Positions 29,601-39,362 of a stretch of DNA of 64,000 nucleotides are shown here, in pieces. Below the pieces are notes generated by a model. The model was given only the letters and a program-made list of their open reading frames with translations, searched no databases and was not told where the DNA came from. Source of the DNA: Lytechinus pictus (lineage: Eukaryota; Echinodermata; Echinoidea; Temnopleuroida; Toxopneustidae); assembly GCF_037042905.1 (NCBI RefSeq), contig NC_087246.1, forward strand, positions 37,876,001-37,940,000, written 5' to 3'. Within the stretch, counting starts at the first letter, position 1, and the number at the start of each line of letters is the position of its first letter. The position numbers and the translations under genes are program-made.

Positions 29601-32600
29601 CCTTATATTCTTCCTTAAAAGATAATAGTGGTAAATAAATGAAAAAGAGGCTGGGGTAAAAAAACAATAATAATAAATCTTAAACTTTATCATGTACATA
29701 ATTCTGATGTGCCAAACAAGAAGAAATTCTTACTGATATGATATAAGAACATGAAGGCAATATGGAAGCTAACCTGGTAACGTTTTCAAGTCCACTCTTT
29801 GCAGCGGCACTAGGAGTAACAAAAGGAGAACCTAGGGCTGCGTATGTTGTGCTGATTGTCAAGAAATTGGCACCTGCAATTCGATTCAATAAAATTTGGA
29901 TAATCATCTGTTTTTTCTCACATTTTACAACAGTCACACCGGCAAAACCAACTTCAGACCAACCAAATCTATGACCCCGTTCTCATTATACTTTCTAAAA
30001 CCGGTTTACTGGAAACCAATTCAGGAAACCAGTTTCGAAGATCGCTTTGCTAGCGTTCCCATTTGATCACCCGAAAGTGGTTTCCAAAACCACTTCACGT
30101 AAAGCGGTCTTGTTGCTATGGGAACACTCTCATTGGGGTGACATGTTTCGCGCGAAATTTGAAACCGCAGCATAAGCATTCCAAATACAGGGTGTGGAGT
30201 AGCGCGCTCGAAAAGTGTGAAGATCGCTTCCCGAAGAACTGTTGTGTACTCACTTATGCTAAAACCAGTTTAACGAGGCAAAGCGATCTTCAAAATTACA
30301 TCGCGAGGTGGTTTTCTGAACCGATTTGGAAGATCGCTTCCATAACCACTTTGACTGTTTTCATTACAAGTTAAACTAGTTTCCAGTAAACTATTTTTAG
30401 GATGGTAGTGAGAACAGTGTCTATGTTACTTCAAGCGGCATAGGAAACACACAAGGGCAATAGTCGATTTCTCTCAAACACTCCAAATCGCCCCTAACAG
30501 TTCCCCAAATTGAAGGCTTTGGGGCGACCATCTTTTCAAGAGTCGCCCCAAGATCCATCACAAACAATATTCAAGGTTATTTAGAAAATCAATATTCATA
30601 TTTGCTTTACAGCAAAATTGCTTGTTACCCTTAAAAAAGTACATGTAGCCTTTAAATGAAAGAAACAGCACCAATGCGGAAAAAAGGCCTCTAAAAACTG
30701 AAATTACTTTCTACCCTGACTTCCACTGATGTTCCACTGGTTATTTTGGTGTGACTGCAGCATATCAGAGGAAGCATATTAAACATAAAATGATCTATAA
30801 AGTAGCACCGTTTAAAACTAAAACAAAACAAGAATTCTTTATAAGAAAGTTTATATTTATTTCTTAAGATCAAAAGTACTTGGGTGATCATTTTGAAATA
30901 ATTAAAAGTAAACAATTCAGAATAAATGAAATCTTTACTGTCAACCATCTAGTAACATCATTTAACAATATTCAACTTTGGTATGCAAAGATTTGGATCT
31001 TTATGTGGTTTCAAACCGCCTCGATCACAAGAATCCCTGTTACATTACGAGAACCTTTTCATGCTAAAAAATACCAGATAATTATTCCTGTATTCAGACC
31101 GCCCGAAACACACTCTTTGGGGAAATGTTTTGAAGTTATGAGCATGCGCAGTACTGTCTGGAAGCAGACGAAGAAGCGCGCGCTTTTCAACAGCGGTACG
31201 TATCCCGATCGGGGGACGGCCGGCCGGGGCGGGAGATCTGCCTGCGGCCGGCCTAGCTCTAGCACGTACTAACAATACTCGATCGTATGCGCAAATCATT
31301 TCTTCCCTTGATCATCATCTGCAATTGCACTAGATTTCTCTCGACATTGAAATTAAGGCCTTGGTCACCTCCTCACTCCAGTGCGATGTCATCTGGTATG
31401 AAAATGTAGAATACCGGTAAATATCACCCTTAATTCGTAAAACTAATTTTTTGAAGAAGAAGAATCAACCACCGAGTCAAAGTCGAACCCCGAGTCACGT
31501 CGCATGAAAAGTGTACGTATGTTTATCGCTGCATGCACTGGCGCTGGCTGGCCTGCCGTGCCGGCTTGCTCGCTCGGTAGGCCTCGCATCAGCCTTGCAT
31601 ATCGAACAGCGCGCGCTATGCACCGGAAATTCACTTATCGCGGTGATCGATGGGATACAAGTTCTCGTACTTTGCTTTCAGATTGCCAAAATACCCACGA
31701 CCTTGGAAAAATCCTCGCGAAAGTTTTCGTAATTTCGCCAAGTACCTACTATTTAGCGGGGTTTTTTTTTCAGGGAAATTACGCGTAGTTTGCTTTCACA
31801 TTACCAAAATACCTGGAACTGACGAACCTTTTGGGTACCACAATTATTTACTATTATTTATTTTCAGATACAAATAATTGTATGTGTAACATCAATGACC
31901 CGAAAATACAAGATATTATACTATTTTTCATCTCAACTTAAGATTTATCTCATTTTAACAGACAAGACTGAGATCAACTTAAGTAAATATTGATTTTAAT
32001 CAGCTTCAGCTCTTTGTAAGATGGCCCTGGTATTTTTAGTGAATCATGTTCAACGATGAAATGTTTTCAACTTGATATGATTATTCTATTGTTCGTTCAT
32101 TTCAAATTATAACAAGTGGAATGCCTCTGGCCGTCTCACCTGCATCACGCGATTCAATATAGCAGCAGTGCTGATTTTGAAAACTACTATAACTCGCACA
32201 AGATGTTCAGTGATACTTGGTTACTCTTATTTCCACGTTTTATGAACTAGACCAATACACTTATAGAGATATGATGGCAATTCAAAAAATACCCCCAATG
32301 TGGCCAAAGTTCTTTGACCTTACATGACCTTTGACCTTGATCATGTGACCTGAAACTCGCACAGGATGTTCAGTGATACTTGATTACTATTATGTCCAAG
32401 TTTTATGAACTAGACCAACACACTTTCAAATTTATGGCTGTAATTCAACAAATACCCCAATTTGGCCAAAGTTTATTGACCCTAAATGACCTTTGACCTT
32501 GATCATGTGACCTGAAACTTGCACAGGATGTTCAGTAATACTTGATTACTATTATGTCCAAGTTTCATGAATCAGATCCATAAACTTTCAAAGTTATGAT

Positions 32601-35600
32601 GGTAATTCAACAGATACCCCCAATTCGGCCAAAGTTCATTGACCCTAAATGACCTTTGACCTTGGTCATGTGACGTGAAACTCATGCAGGATGTCCAGTG
32701 ATACTTGATTAACCTTATGTATAAGTTTCATGAACTAGGTCCATATATTTTCTAAGTTATGATGACATTTCAAAAACTTAACCTTAGGTTAAGATTTTGA
32801 TGTTGATTCCCCCAACATGGTCTAAGTTCATTGACCCTAAATGACCTTTGACCTTAGTCATGTGACATGAAACTCAGGCAGGATGTTAAGTAATACTTGA
32901 TTAACCTTATGGCCAAGTTTCATGAACTAGGTCCATATACTTTCTAAGTTATGCTGTCATTTCAAAAACTTAACCTCAGGTTAAGATTTGGTGTTGACGC
33001 CGCCGCCGCCGTCGCCGCCGCCGCCGTCGGAAAAGCGGCGCCTATAGTCTCACTCTGCTATGCAGGTGAGACAAAAATCAAACACCTTTCTTGAACTATA
33101 GTAGGGATAAGATCCATTTTATTATGACTCATACACTTTTACAAACCTTTCTCTTGCTCTATTAGTCTTTTTCCTATCTCCAGGGTGGCATACGTAGTTC
33201 CATTTAATACCACATCAACTATTGTCTTCCATGCATTGGGTGAGAGCCGTTCAGAGGGAGCTACGAAGTTAGCAGCAGCATTATTGATGACGACATCCGG
33301 TAGACCTCCACAGATCTCTACAAATTGATCTACGGAGGCTTTAACTGCCTCAGGATCTCTGATATTAGCAGGGATTGGATGAACAGGGTTTCCAGTCTCA
33401 GCGGAGATCTCTTCCGATGTACTCTTCAGAACATCTGCAGATCTGTGAGAAAGATTGACACTGAATCAGCACTCTTATTTAATCAAACATAGTCAAAAAT
33501 ACATAATGATTGAACATTATATTTGACTATATGTATGATGGCAGTCAGAATAATAACAATGATTTACATACATGTCGCGTCTTTTCCATTTTCATCAAAT
33601 GCTCAAGGTGTTTTAATAGAAGAGAGCCCAAATAAAAGTAAAGATAACTTAGAAAAGTACAATAAAGGGTAAATTACAAATGAGGAAAAATTTCTGTCTT
33701 CAAACCCAGTACCTGCTGGTGAACAAATGCAATTTTAGGTTGCCTTTAAAGGATGTTGTAGAGTTTGCGTTCTTCAGCTCCTGTGGTAGTGAATTCCACA
33801 GGGCTGGTCCACTGAGGGGGGGGGGGGGCACTTCCATTGACGAGTGGATACCATGCGCGACCATGGGGTCTCGAAAAGCACCCTAAACACGTATTTTCCA
33901 TATTCTAAAAATGCACCCCTTAACAAGTATTGGCGTGTGAAACCCTACCCTTATCAAGTGTTGGAAACAAAACGATACCATTGGCAATTATTCCCTGAAT
34001 TGAACTCCTAAACAAGTACAGCGATATTTTAATTGTTATGTCACGGACGTCGGTCGTCGGTTTTACCTTTATAGTACCTACATTGGGTTTAGTAAGGCCC
34101 CACCTCCCACACCTCGCGCCAATCGTACTCTAAACACAGAGTGTTGACTCTTGGGGCAAAAAGTACATCCTTTATAAAACATTTTAGTCTTAATTTTTTA
34201 TACCCTCACAAACTTTACCCTAAACACGAAGCTTTCCTGGCGAAAATGGATTTTCATTATTTTAGTGTTTTTGATACCCTTATTACGTTACGTACGTAAC
34301 GTCCTTTTTACGTATTTTTTTTGGTCACGCATGGTATCCATTCGTCAATGTAAGTGCCCCCCCGGGCTGGTCCATCATGAGCAAAAGCTTGATCGCCTGA
34401 AGATTTTTTTAGAGAATGACTTCTCAATGTTTTTTTATTTCATCAAATGCCCAGGGACAGAAATATTAAAGAGGAAAGAGAAGAGGGAAGAAAATCTGAG
34501 CCAAATTCTAAATATTTCCTACATGACTCAAGCATGCCCCAAAACACACATTTTACTAAAAATTGGAAAGTGCAAATATTTCTTGTCCACTAGCAATTAA
34601 CAGGGTTGCAAATTAGAATAAACAAGTAAAACGCCGGCAGTCTCGCCTGCATTACGCGATTCAATATAGCAGCAGTGCTGACTTTGAAAACTACTATAAA
34701 GTAATCATTCACAAAAAACATGTTCATTGACCCTAAATGACATTTGACCTTGATCATGTGACCTAAGACTTGTCAGTGATATTTGATTACCCTCATGCCC
34801 ACATTTCATAAACTGTCCATAAACTTTCAAAGTTATGATGGCAATTCAACAATTACCTCCAACATGGCCAAAGTTCAATGACGTTAAATGACCTTTGACT
34901 GTGGTCATGTGACCTGAAACTATAGAGTAATTATTCACAAAAAACACATTTCATATAACGATATATTACTACGTTCATTGACCCTAAATGACATCTGACC
35001 TTGATCATGTGACATAAGACTTTTCAGTGATACTTGATTACCCTCATGTCCACATTTCATAAACTATAGCTATATAAACTTTCAAAGTTATGATTGTAAT
35101 TTAACAATTACCTCCAACATGGCCAAAGTTCATTGACCCTAAATGACCTTGGTCATGTGACCTGACACTCAGGCAGGATATTTGGAAATACTTCATTACC
35201 CTTATGGCCAAGTTTCATGAACTAGGTCCATATTCTTTCTAAGTGGCTGTTATTTCAAAAACTTAACTGTCGGTTAAGATTTGATTTTGACGCCGCCGCC
35301 GTTGAAAAATTGGCGCCTATAGTCTTGCTCTGCTATGCATGTGAGACAAAAATTGAAAATGTTGAAATGCATGTATTATGACATATTGCTGACAAGAAGA
35401 TAGAGTGAAAAGCTTACTGTTTTGAGGCCCTTTCTTATCTCTTTTAGTAGCTGTTGTGTAGTCCTTTTGAAACAGAAGTGTCGCTAAGGCGAGCACATAA
35501 TACACCCGCCTGTAACGCGGAAAATGGAGTTATTGGTCAAGCAAGAAAAGTGGAAGGTGGCGACTTCACCTTTGACTGTCTGACCTCAAATCAATAGAAT

Positions 35601-37467
35601 TCCTGGGATCTATGCTAATATCATACAAACCAAATTATATGAGCCTACTAGTATATGTAAGTTAAACTAAAGTTATTGTGTCAACAAGGACTTCAAAAGG
35701 TAAGATGAAAACATGTCACTGCGATTTTGAACTTTGACCTTTTGACCTCAAAATCAATAGGCTTCCTGTGATCAATGCTAGTATTATACACATTAAATTA
35801 CATGAGCCTAGAATAACTAAAGTTCTCGCATAATTTACAAGGACTTCAGAAGGGTAAGATGAAAACATGTCACTGTGACCTTGACCTTTTGACCTTAAAA
35901 TCAATATGCTTCCTGGGATCCATGCTAGTATCATACACACCAAACTACATGAGCCTAGGTTCAGTCAAACTGAAGTTATCGCGTTTACAAGGAAAAGTTA
36001 ACGGACACCGAGCGTGATACCATAATAGGTCCCGTCTAGGACGGGCGTATAAAAAGTAGGGATGTCAATGTTCAAGACAATGAGAAAGGTTATAAATCCC
36101 AGAGATTGGAAGGTACCCAAAATTAAGTTCAATCAATATATTTTATATTTTTGATATCGGAAACCCAATATTAAGTTCAAATTTGAAAGTTATGCCATTA
36201 TTATCAGCAAGTTTCCAAAATATTTGATTTACTTACCTGCTGACAATAGCAACCTCAGCTCCAAGTTGAGATAACATTTTGGTCATGGCTTTTCCAAGTC
36301 CTGTTCCACCTCCAGTCACAAAGGCCGTCTTGCCCTTATAGGTATTAGGAGGTAGCATTGGTGTCTTTACAGCTTTCAGGTTATCATACTTCTCTGAAGG
36401 ATTGCTGCTGGAGTAATTTGGAGTTCCTGAAAGACATCTCACAGACCGCTGAGATAAAATGAGAAAATTACATTCATGTAAGCTGCTCTCATAACACTAC
36501 AGTGAGAACATTTCGAACTCATAAAAAAATCCCCCTTGCCTGTCCCTGGTGCTCCCGACCCAAAATTGAATTTTTCAAATTTTTTGCCCCTTTTTTTTTA
36601 ATGCCGATATTCATATTTTTCAACAGAAACTCAAAAATATGTGTTGTGTCAGATTCAGTGAAATTTCATCAGATTGTGAGCAATTAATAAAACTTGATTA
36701 TTAAAGGACAAGTCCACCCCAACAAAAAGTTGATTTGAATAAAAAGAGAAAAATCCAACAAACATAACACTGAAAATTTCATCAAAATCGGATGTAAAAT
36801 AAGAAAGTTATGACATTTTAAAGTTTCGCTTAATTTCACAAAACAGTTATATGCACATCCTGGCTGGTATGCAAATGAGGAGACTGACGTCATCCACTCA
36901 CTATTTCTTTTGTATTTTATTGTATAAAATAGGGAATATCCTATTCTTCTCCTCATTGTCAAGTGAAACAATTAATTCCTCCCTGAACATGTGGAATGAG
37001 CATTCTTTAATACTATATGATTCATTCAAGTTGGTCCTTGTCAAATCTATAAAAAATGAAATATTGTATAATTCAAACAATAAAAAACAAACGAAATAGT
37101 GAGGGACATCATCGACTGTCCTATTTGAGTTGTGCATATCATTGTTTTGTGAAAAATAAGCCAAAATTTAGAATGTCATAACTTTCTTATTTTACCTCCA
37201 ATTTTGATAAAATTTTCAGCATTTTTCTCTATTTATTCAAATCAACATTTTTGTGGGGTGGACTTGACCTTTTACTTCTAAGCTAGCTAAAGTTAGATCT
37301 AACGACAACATTGTCATTAGATCTAACTTTAGACCTAACCTTGTCGTTTGTCATACCTAACGAGTAACATAGAAAGTGCAGTGGCCGTCTTATCTTTTCA
37401 CCCGACTCACCTTTTGCGAGCATGCATTTGAACGAACAACTGCAACAAGACTTGATGATTGATACAT
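23560..37467 (-). CDS. DECR1: Mitochondrial 2,4-dienoyl-CoA reductase, copy A
   Basis: NADPH-dependent reductase of the short-chain dehydrogenase fold that removes a double bond from 2,4-dienoyl-CoA, letting unsaturated fatty acids finish beta-oxidation in mitochondria. Seven exons join in frame: 37411-37467, 36237-36448, 33147-33442, 29774-29873, 27618-27690, 24306-24515 and 23560-23619, giving 335 residues, the usual length of vertebrate DECR1. Cofactor loop TGGGTGLG at 64-71; NNAAANF with Asn148; TTY with Tyr199; SAAAK with Ser210 and Lys214. Asn, Tyr, Ser and Lys fall at the same numbers I recall for the human active site. The C-terminus RKTKGS lacks a peroxisomal SKL-type signal. Residues 1-19 are Ser-rich with no acidic residue, as in mitochondrial presequences. 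An in-frame ATG pair upstream (37542) would add 25 residues but brings in acidic residues. No disabling changes seen. Three DR1-bearing elements lie in introns 2, 3 and 4. Confidence 0.96.
24306..24515 (-). CDS. DECR1: DECR1 copy A exon 6
   Basis: 210 bases, GATTCCAG|GGT to CAG|GTGAGTT. Starts [12 protein letters not shown] and includes [18 protein letters not shown]. This is the part most diverged from copy B. Confidence 0.95.
24690..25156. mobile_element. TIR element in DECR1 copy A intron 5
   Basis: Left AAAGATACTTCAAGGGGAAG and right inverse CTTCCCCTTGTAGTATCTTT; the arms continue inside with ATCGGACA and GAGTAAG. No transposase. Confidence 0.8.
25275..26085. mobile_element. Inverted-repeat element rich in AACCAGTTG words
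   Basis: The left arm has CTGGTTTCAATAGGGAAAT and GGAACAACTGGTT. The right arm has the inverse (CCAGTTGTTC, ATTTCCCTATTAAAACCAG). The right arm is itself a degenerate array of CCAGTTG. It lies in intron 5 of copy A. Confidence 0.65.
26791..27222. mobile_element. TIR element with GCAGACCTGCCAACC ends
   Basis: Left GCAGACCTGCCAACC and right GGTTGGCAGGTCTGC are perfect inverses, flanked by ATAA on both sides (probable target duplication). Internal units mention AAAACGTACT and AAAACTGTATT. Intron 5 of copy A. Confidence 0.85.
27618..27690 (-). CDS. DECR1: DECR1 copy A exon 5
   Basis: 73 bases, CACTTGTAG|A to AAG|GTTAGT. Reads [14 protein letters not shown] and APGGIYTK; the PG is the SDR motif after the catalytic helix. 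Confidence 0.95.
28057..29322. mobile_element. Element with GGGGTAAGTTGAGCC repeats, split by E2
   Basis: GGGGTAAGTTGAGCC and GGGGCAAGTTGAGCC at left; GGCTCAACTTACCCC, GGGGCAAGTTGAGCC and AACTTACCCCG at right. The DR1-array element E2 sits in the middle. Intron 4 of copy A. Confidence 0.6.
28243..29076 (+). mobile_element. DR1-array transposable element, copy E2
   Basis: Ends ACAAGAGGAACACCTCTGG and CTATACAGGCGAGACAAAAA. Five diverged units; a perfect TGACCTTTGACCT occurs near 28898. Lies in intron 4 of DECR1 copy A, nested in the element at 28057-29322. Confidence 0.85.
29774..29873 (-). CDS. DECR1: DECR1 copy A exon 4 (Tyr/Lys active-site segment)
   Basis: 100 bases, AATTGCAG|GT to CCAG|GTTAGC. 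Reads [18 protein letters not shown] then [10 protein letters not shown]. Tyr199, Ser210 and Lys214 are present. Confidence 0.95.
29973..30421. mobile_element. TIR element in DECR1 copy A intron 3
   Basis: Left GACCCCGTTCTCATTA, then CTAAAACCGGTTTACTGGAA. The right end is the inverse (TTCCAGTAAACTATTTTTAG, then TAGTGAGAACAGTGTC). Contains repeated GAAGATCGCTT words in both senses. No ORF of note. Confidence 0.8.
31140..31660. other. CpG-rich patch inside DECR1 copy A intron 3
   Basis: Two GC-rich islands (31175-31260, with GGCCGGCCGGGGCGGG, and 31540-31630, with GCGCGCGC) stand out sharply in AT-rich intron. Short open frames on both strands are uninformative. It could be an intronic promoter or the remains of an element. 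Confidence 0.4.
31661..31825 (+). repeat. Imperfect direct repeat pair
   Basis: GTACTTTGCTTTCAGATTGCC followed by AAAATACC at 31667, and TAGTTTGCTTTCACATTACC with AAAATACC at 31788, about 120 bases apart. Confidence 0.5.
32112..33077 (+). mobile_element. DR1-array transposable element, copy E3
   Basis: Starts ACAAGTGGAATGCCTCTGGC; ends GCCGCCGCC run, then GGCGCCTATAGTC and TGCAGGTGAGACAAAAA. Perfect TGACCTTTGACCT near 32326, 32488, 32648 and 32848. Its end is 70 bases from the donor of DECR1 copy A exon 3. Confidence 0.87.
33147..33442 (-). CDS. DECR1: DECR1 copy A exon 3
   Basis: 296 bases, TCTCACAG|A to AAAG|GTTTGT. Contains [20 protein letters not shown] with the substrate-contacting Asn148. 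The 5' 150 bases differ from copy B at 5 sites, the 3' 146 bases at about 35. Its donor lies only 70 bases from a DR1-array element. Confidence 0.95.
33815..34363. mobile_element. G/C-run-bounded TIR element with target duplication
   Basis: Inner ends GGCACTTCCATTGACGAGTG and its inverse (TCGTCAATGTAAGTGCC), then CATGGTATCC/GGATACCATG. Host sequence GGGCTGGTCCA occurs on both sides (33801-33811 and 34364-34374), a likely 11-base target duplication. A second copy is at 41546-42262. Intron 2 of DECR1 copy A. Confidence 0.8.
34622..35352 (+). mobile_element. DR1-array transposable element, copy E4
   Basis: Starts ACAAGTAAAACGCCGGCAG; ends GGCGCCTATAGTCTTGCTC, then GAGACAAAAA. The DR1 cores in this copy are decayed (TGACATTTGACC, TGACCTTTGACTG); I see no perfect one. 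Intron 2 of DECR1 copy A. Confidence 0.82.
35493..36053. mobile_element. TIR element with ~170-bp internal tandem units
   Basis: Ends ATAATACACCCGCCT and the inverse AGGACGGGCGTATAA. Three units share CAAGGACTTCA, GATGAAAACATGTCACTG, TTTGACCTTTTGACC and ATGAGCCTA. Intron 2 of DECR1 copy A. Confidence 0.75.
36237..36448 (-). CDS. DECR1: DECR1 copy A exon 2 (NADPH-binding loop)
   Basis: 212 bases between TTATCTCAG|CGG and AGCAG|GTAAGT. Contains [24 protein letters not shown] and [13 protein letters not shown]. It has the same length as copy B exon 2, with no indels. Confidence 0.95.
36702..37272. mobile_element. Palindromic MITE, family P1 (copy 3)
   Basis: Left TTAAAGGACAAGTCCACCCC; right GGGGTGGACTTGACCTTTTA. 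Fills more than half of DECR1 copy A intron 1. Confidence 0.87.
37285..37336. repeat. Short perfect hairpin around AGATCTAAC
   Basis: CTAAAGTTAGATCTAACGAC, then a short loop, and the inverse GATCTAACTTTAG. Lies 75 bases inside intron 1 from the donor of DECR1 copy A exon 1. Confidence 0.65.
37411..37467 (-). CDS. DECR1: DECR1 copy A exon 1 (presequence)
   Basis: 19 codons, beginning [19 protein letters not shown], with donor AAG|GTGAGT. It ends in phase 0, as exon 2 requires. It has no sequence similarity to exon 1 of copy B. The frame stays open upstream to a TGA at about 37551, with alternative ATGs at 37542 and 37539. Confidence 0.75.
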
Positions 37468-37542
37468 TAAGTTAGTCAGATTCTTTTCAATAATGCCATA
37501 TTTGTTAACAGGAATTAAGCGCAAGTCAAAGATTGGCATCAT

Positions 37543-38295
37543 TCCATCGGTATGTCATATCCATTGCGCAATAAGCACGTAAATGCGTGAATTGTCTAAA
37601 ACTTTCAATCAAGTCGCGCGGATAATTATGGTATCCGCAATCACCGCAGAAAGCAACATTTTGCATGCAATCAAATGGGGATCTCAGCCAAACTTTGCTA
37701 TGCCCGTCGTTAAGGGCCGGGTCAGGGGGCAACGGGCAGAAATCTTGTTAACTATGCCCGTTGCCCTTGGTTACCACCTTATAGTTTGTTTTGCAGGCAT
37801 GGTCGTTTACATGACCTCAATTTTGACCAATCAGAGGAACGGATTATTCGACATTCCTAAAGAGAGGTTTAAAATAATATATCCTATAATAATACATGAA
37901 TATATGGCATTATCCTGGTTTAACTAAGTAACCACTACATTCACTGCCGTTCATTTTGTCAGCGGCGGTGACTTCTTTCCTCTCCCATTGACTTTGTACA
38001 CAACGAGTGCACACACACACTGACACACACGAGAAGAGAGGCGACTTATTTCAGGATAAGCCGAACATATTTTAGAAACTGAAGCAGAGGAAATACTATG
38101 CGTAGCTTTAGGACCCCTTCTACATCAGCCGGCAAAATCAAGTGTTCAGAAAACATGGCGTGATTTTCATTCGAGTGAGTTGTGATATTTTCTTCTTGGT
38201 TAACGATCTTTAGAATGTTTGCCACAAATTATTGAAAGATGATTTGTTCAAATATTAGAATTGGCTATTATCGTTTGTAAACACGTCATTGCATA
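37543..38295. other. 5' flank of DECR1 copy A
   Basis: Probable promoter region by position. An inverted ATGCCCGT/ACGGGCA arrangement surrounds 37700-37765. No TATA box at a convincing distance. A CA-type microsatellite lies at 38010-38030. Confidence 0.35.
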
Positions 38296-38480
38296 GACAG
38301 GAATAACCATCGTTTCTGGGGATTTATTCAACAATTTCTGACATTTTACTATCATCCCCATTCATGTATTGGTGAGTGAGCCAATGCAGTTCAGCGGAAC
38401 AACCAAAATATAGACTAAATCATAGAGACTGAAGCTTTTGGTCTAACATTAAAAAGTTATAGTCATTTCGTAGCTTTAAT
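38296..38480 (-). repeat. Family L repeat, third copy
   Basis: Inverse of 12250-12320 and 13020-13085 (shared GGGGATTTATTCAACAATTT, TTCAGCGGAACAACC, GAGACTGAAGCTTTTGGTCT), joined more closely here than there. Confidence 0.7.
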
Positions 38481-39045
38481 TATTTAGGTCCCCCCATCAT
38501 ATATTTTAATTTTCCATAAAAAAAGTGAAAACTTTATTTAGCTTTGGTACATTTCATGGCATGTTGTTATTGATTTGTTGCTGATCATTTTTATTTGGTC
38601 CATTGTTAATGGAAGCGTTTTTTTTTTTTTTTTTTCATTGCCGTGCCTACCATTAGTTTCCAATTAACGTCAACCCTGTAGTACAGGCTGTACTCGGCTG
38701 CGGCCCGCTTCCCGGGCCGCATCTCCTGGCCTGGGTTAGGTACCGGTACGCTGGAACTGGAAGTTACCGCCGGCGACTACCGTAATGAGATGTTGATAGC
38801 TTCTTAAAATGTTTTTTCTAGATTCTATCAACATTCAACAATGGCCCTTTTTTTTTACCTGGCTAGAACGAGAAGACCAAACGATGCTGCAACATCTTCC
38901 ACTTGTGATATTTTTCGTCACAAACGACAACATTCCTAGACTAGTATCTGCTTATCTTTGACGACGACGGTGCAGGTGGTGAAATGAAGTAGGTCGCATC
39001 CGGGGAGTTATGCATGCCGTTCACGTGCTTGAAGGGGCAGGGGCT

Positions 39046-39362
39046 CTGGGGCCGATTGCACGAAAGGGTCCTTCCAAGGACCGTCTTTCGTGTCGCCCAT
39101 CTTTTATGATGCGCTATAAGCGGGGTGTTTCTGAAATTTATGATAAACAAATACAATTCGTAAGCTTGCTTTTAAATCAAATTTTATACAATTTTGTGAG
39201 ATATCGCCTCATTTTATTAACAAATATTTTGTTTATTTTAGCGGACGAATAAAATATGTTTGCAGATAATTTATTTAAAATGCGTTTCACATGGCGCATC
39301 ATAAAAAATGGGCGACACGAAAGACGGTCCTTGGAAAGACCCTTTCGTGCAATCGGCCCCAG
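39046..39362. mobile_element. Short TIR element with ~70-bp near-perfect ends
   Basis: Ends CTGGGGCCGATTGCACGAAA and inverse TTTCGTGCAATCGGCCCCAG. The arms continue with GGACCGTCTTTCGTGTCGCC. The centre of about 180 bases is AT-rich and non-coding. Confidence 0.9.

Noticed and set aside
31045-31299. Arg/Pro/Ala-rich ORFs on both strands
   Set aside because: Product of the CpG-rich patch. Opposite and overlapping frames are equally open, as expected for GC-rich non-coding DNA.
37583-37927. 114-codon plus-strand ORF upstream of DECR1 copy A
   Set aside because: No splice or promoter context and no recognisable motif. It overlaps the 5' flank of the gene on the other strand; best read as chance.
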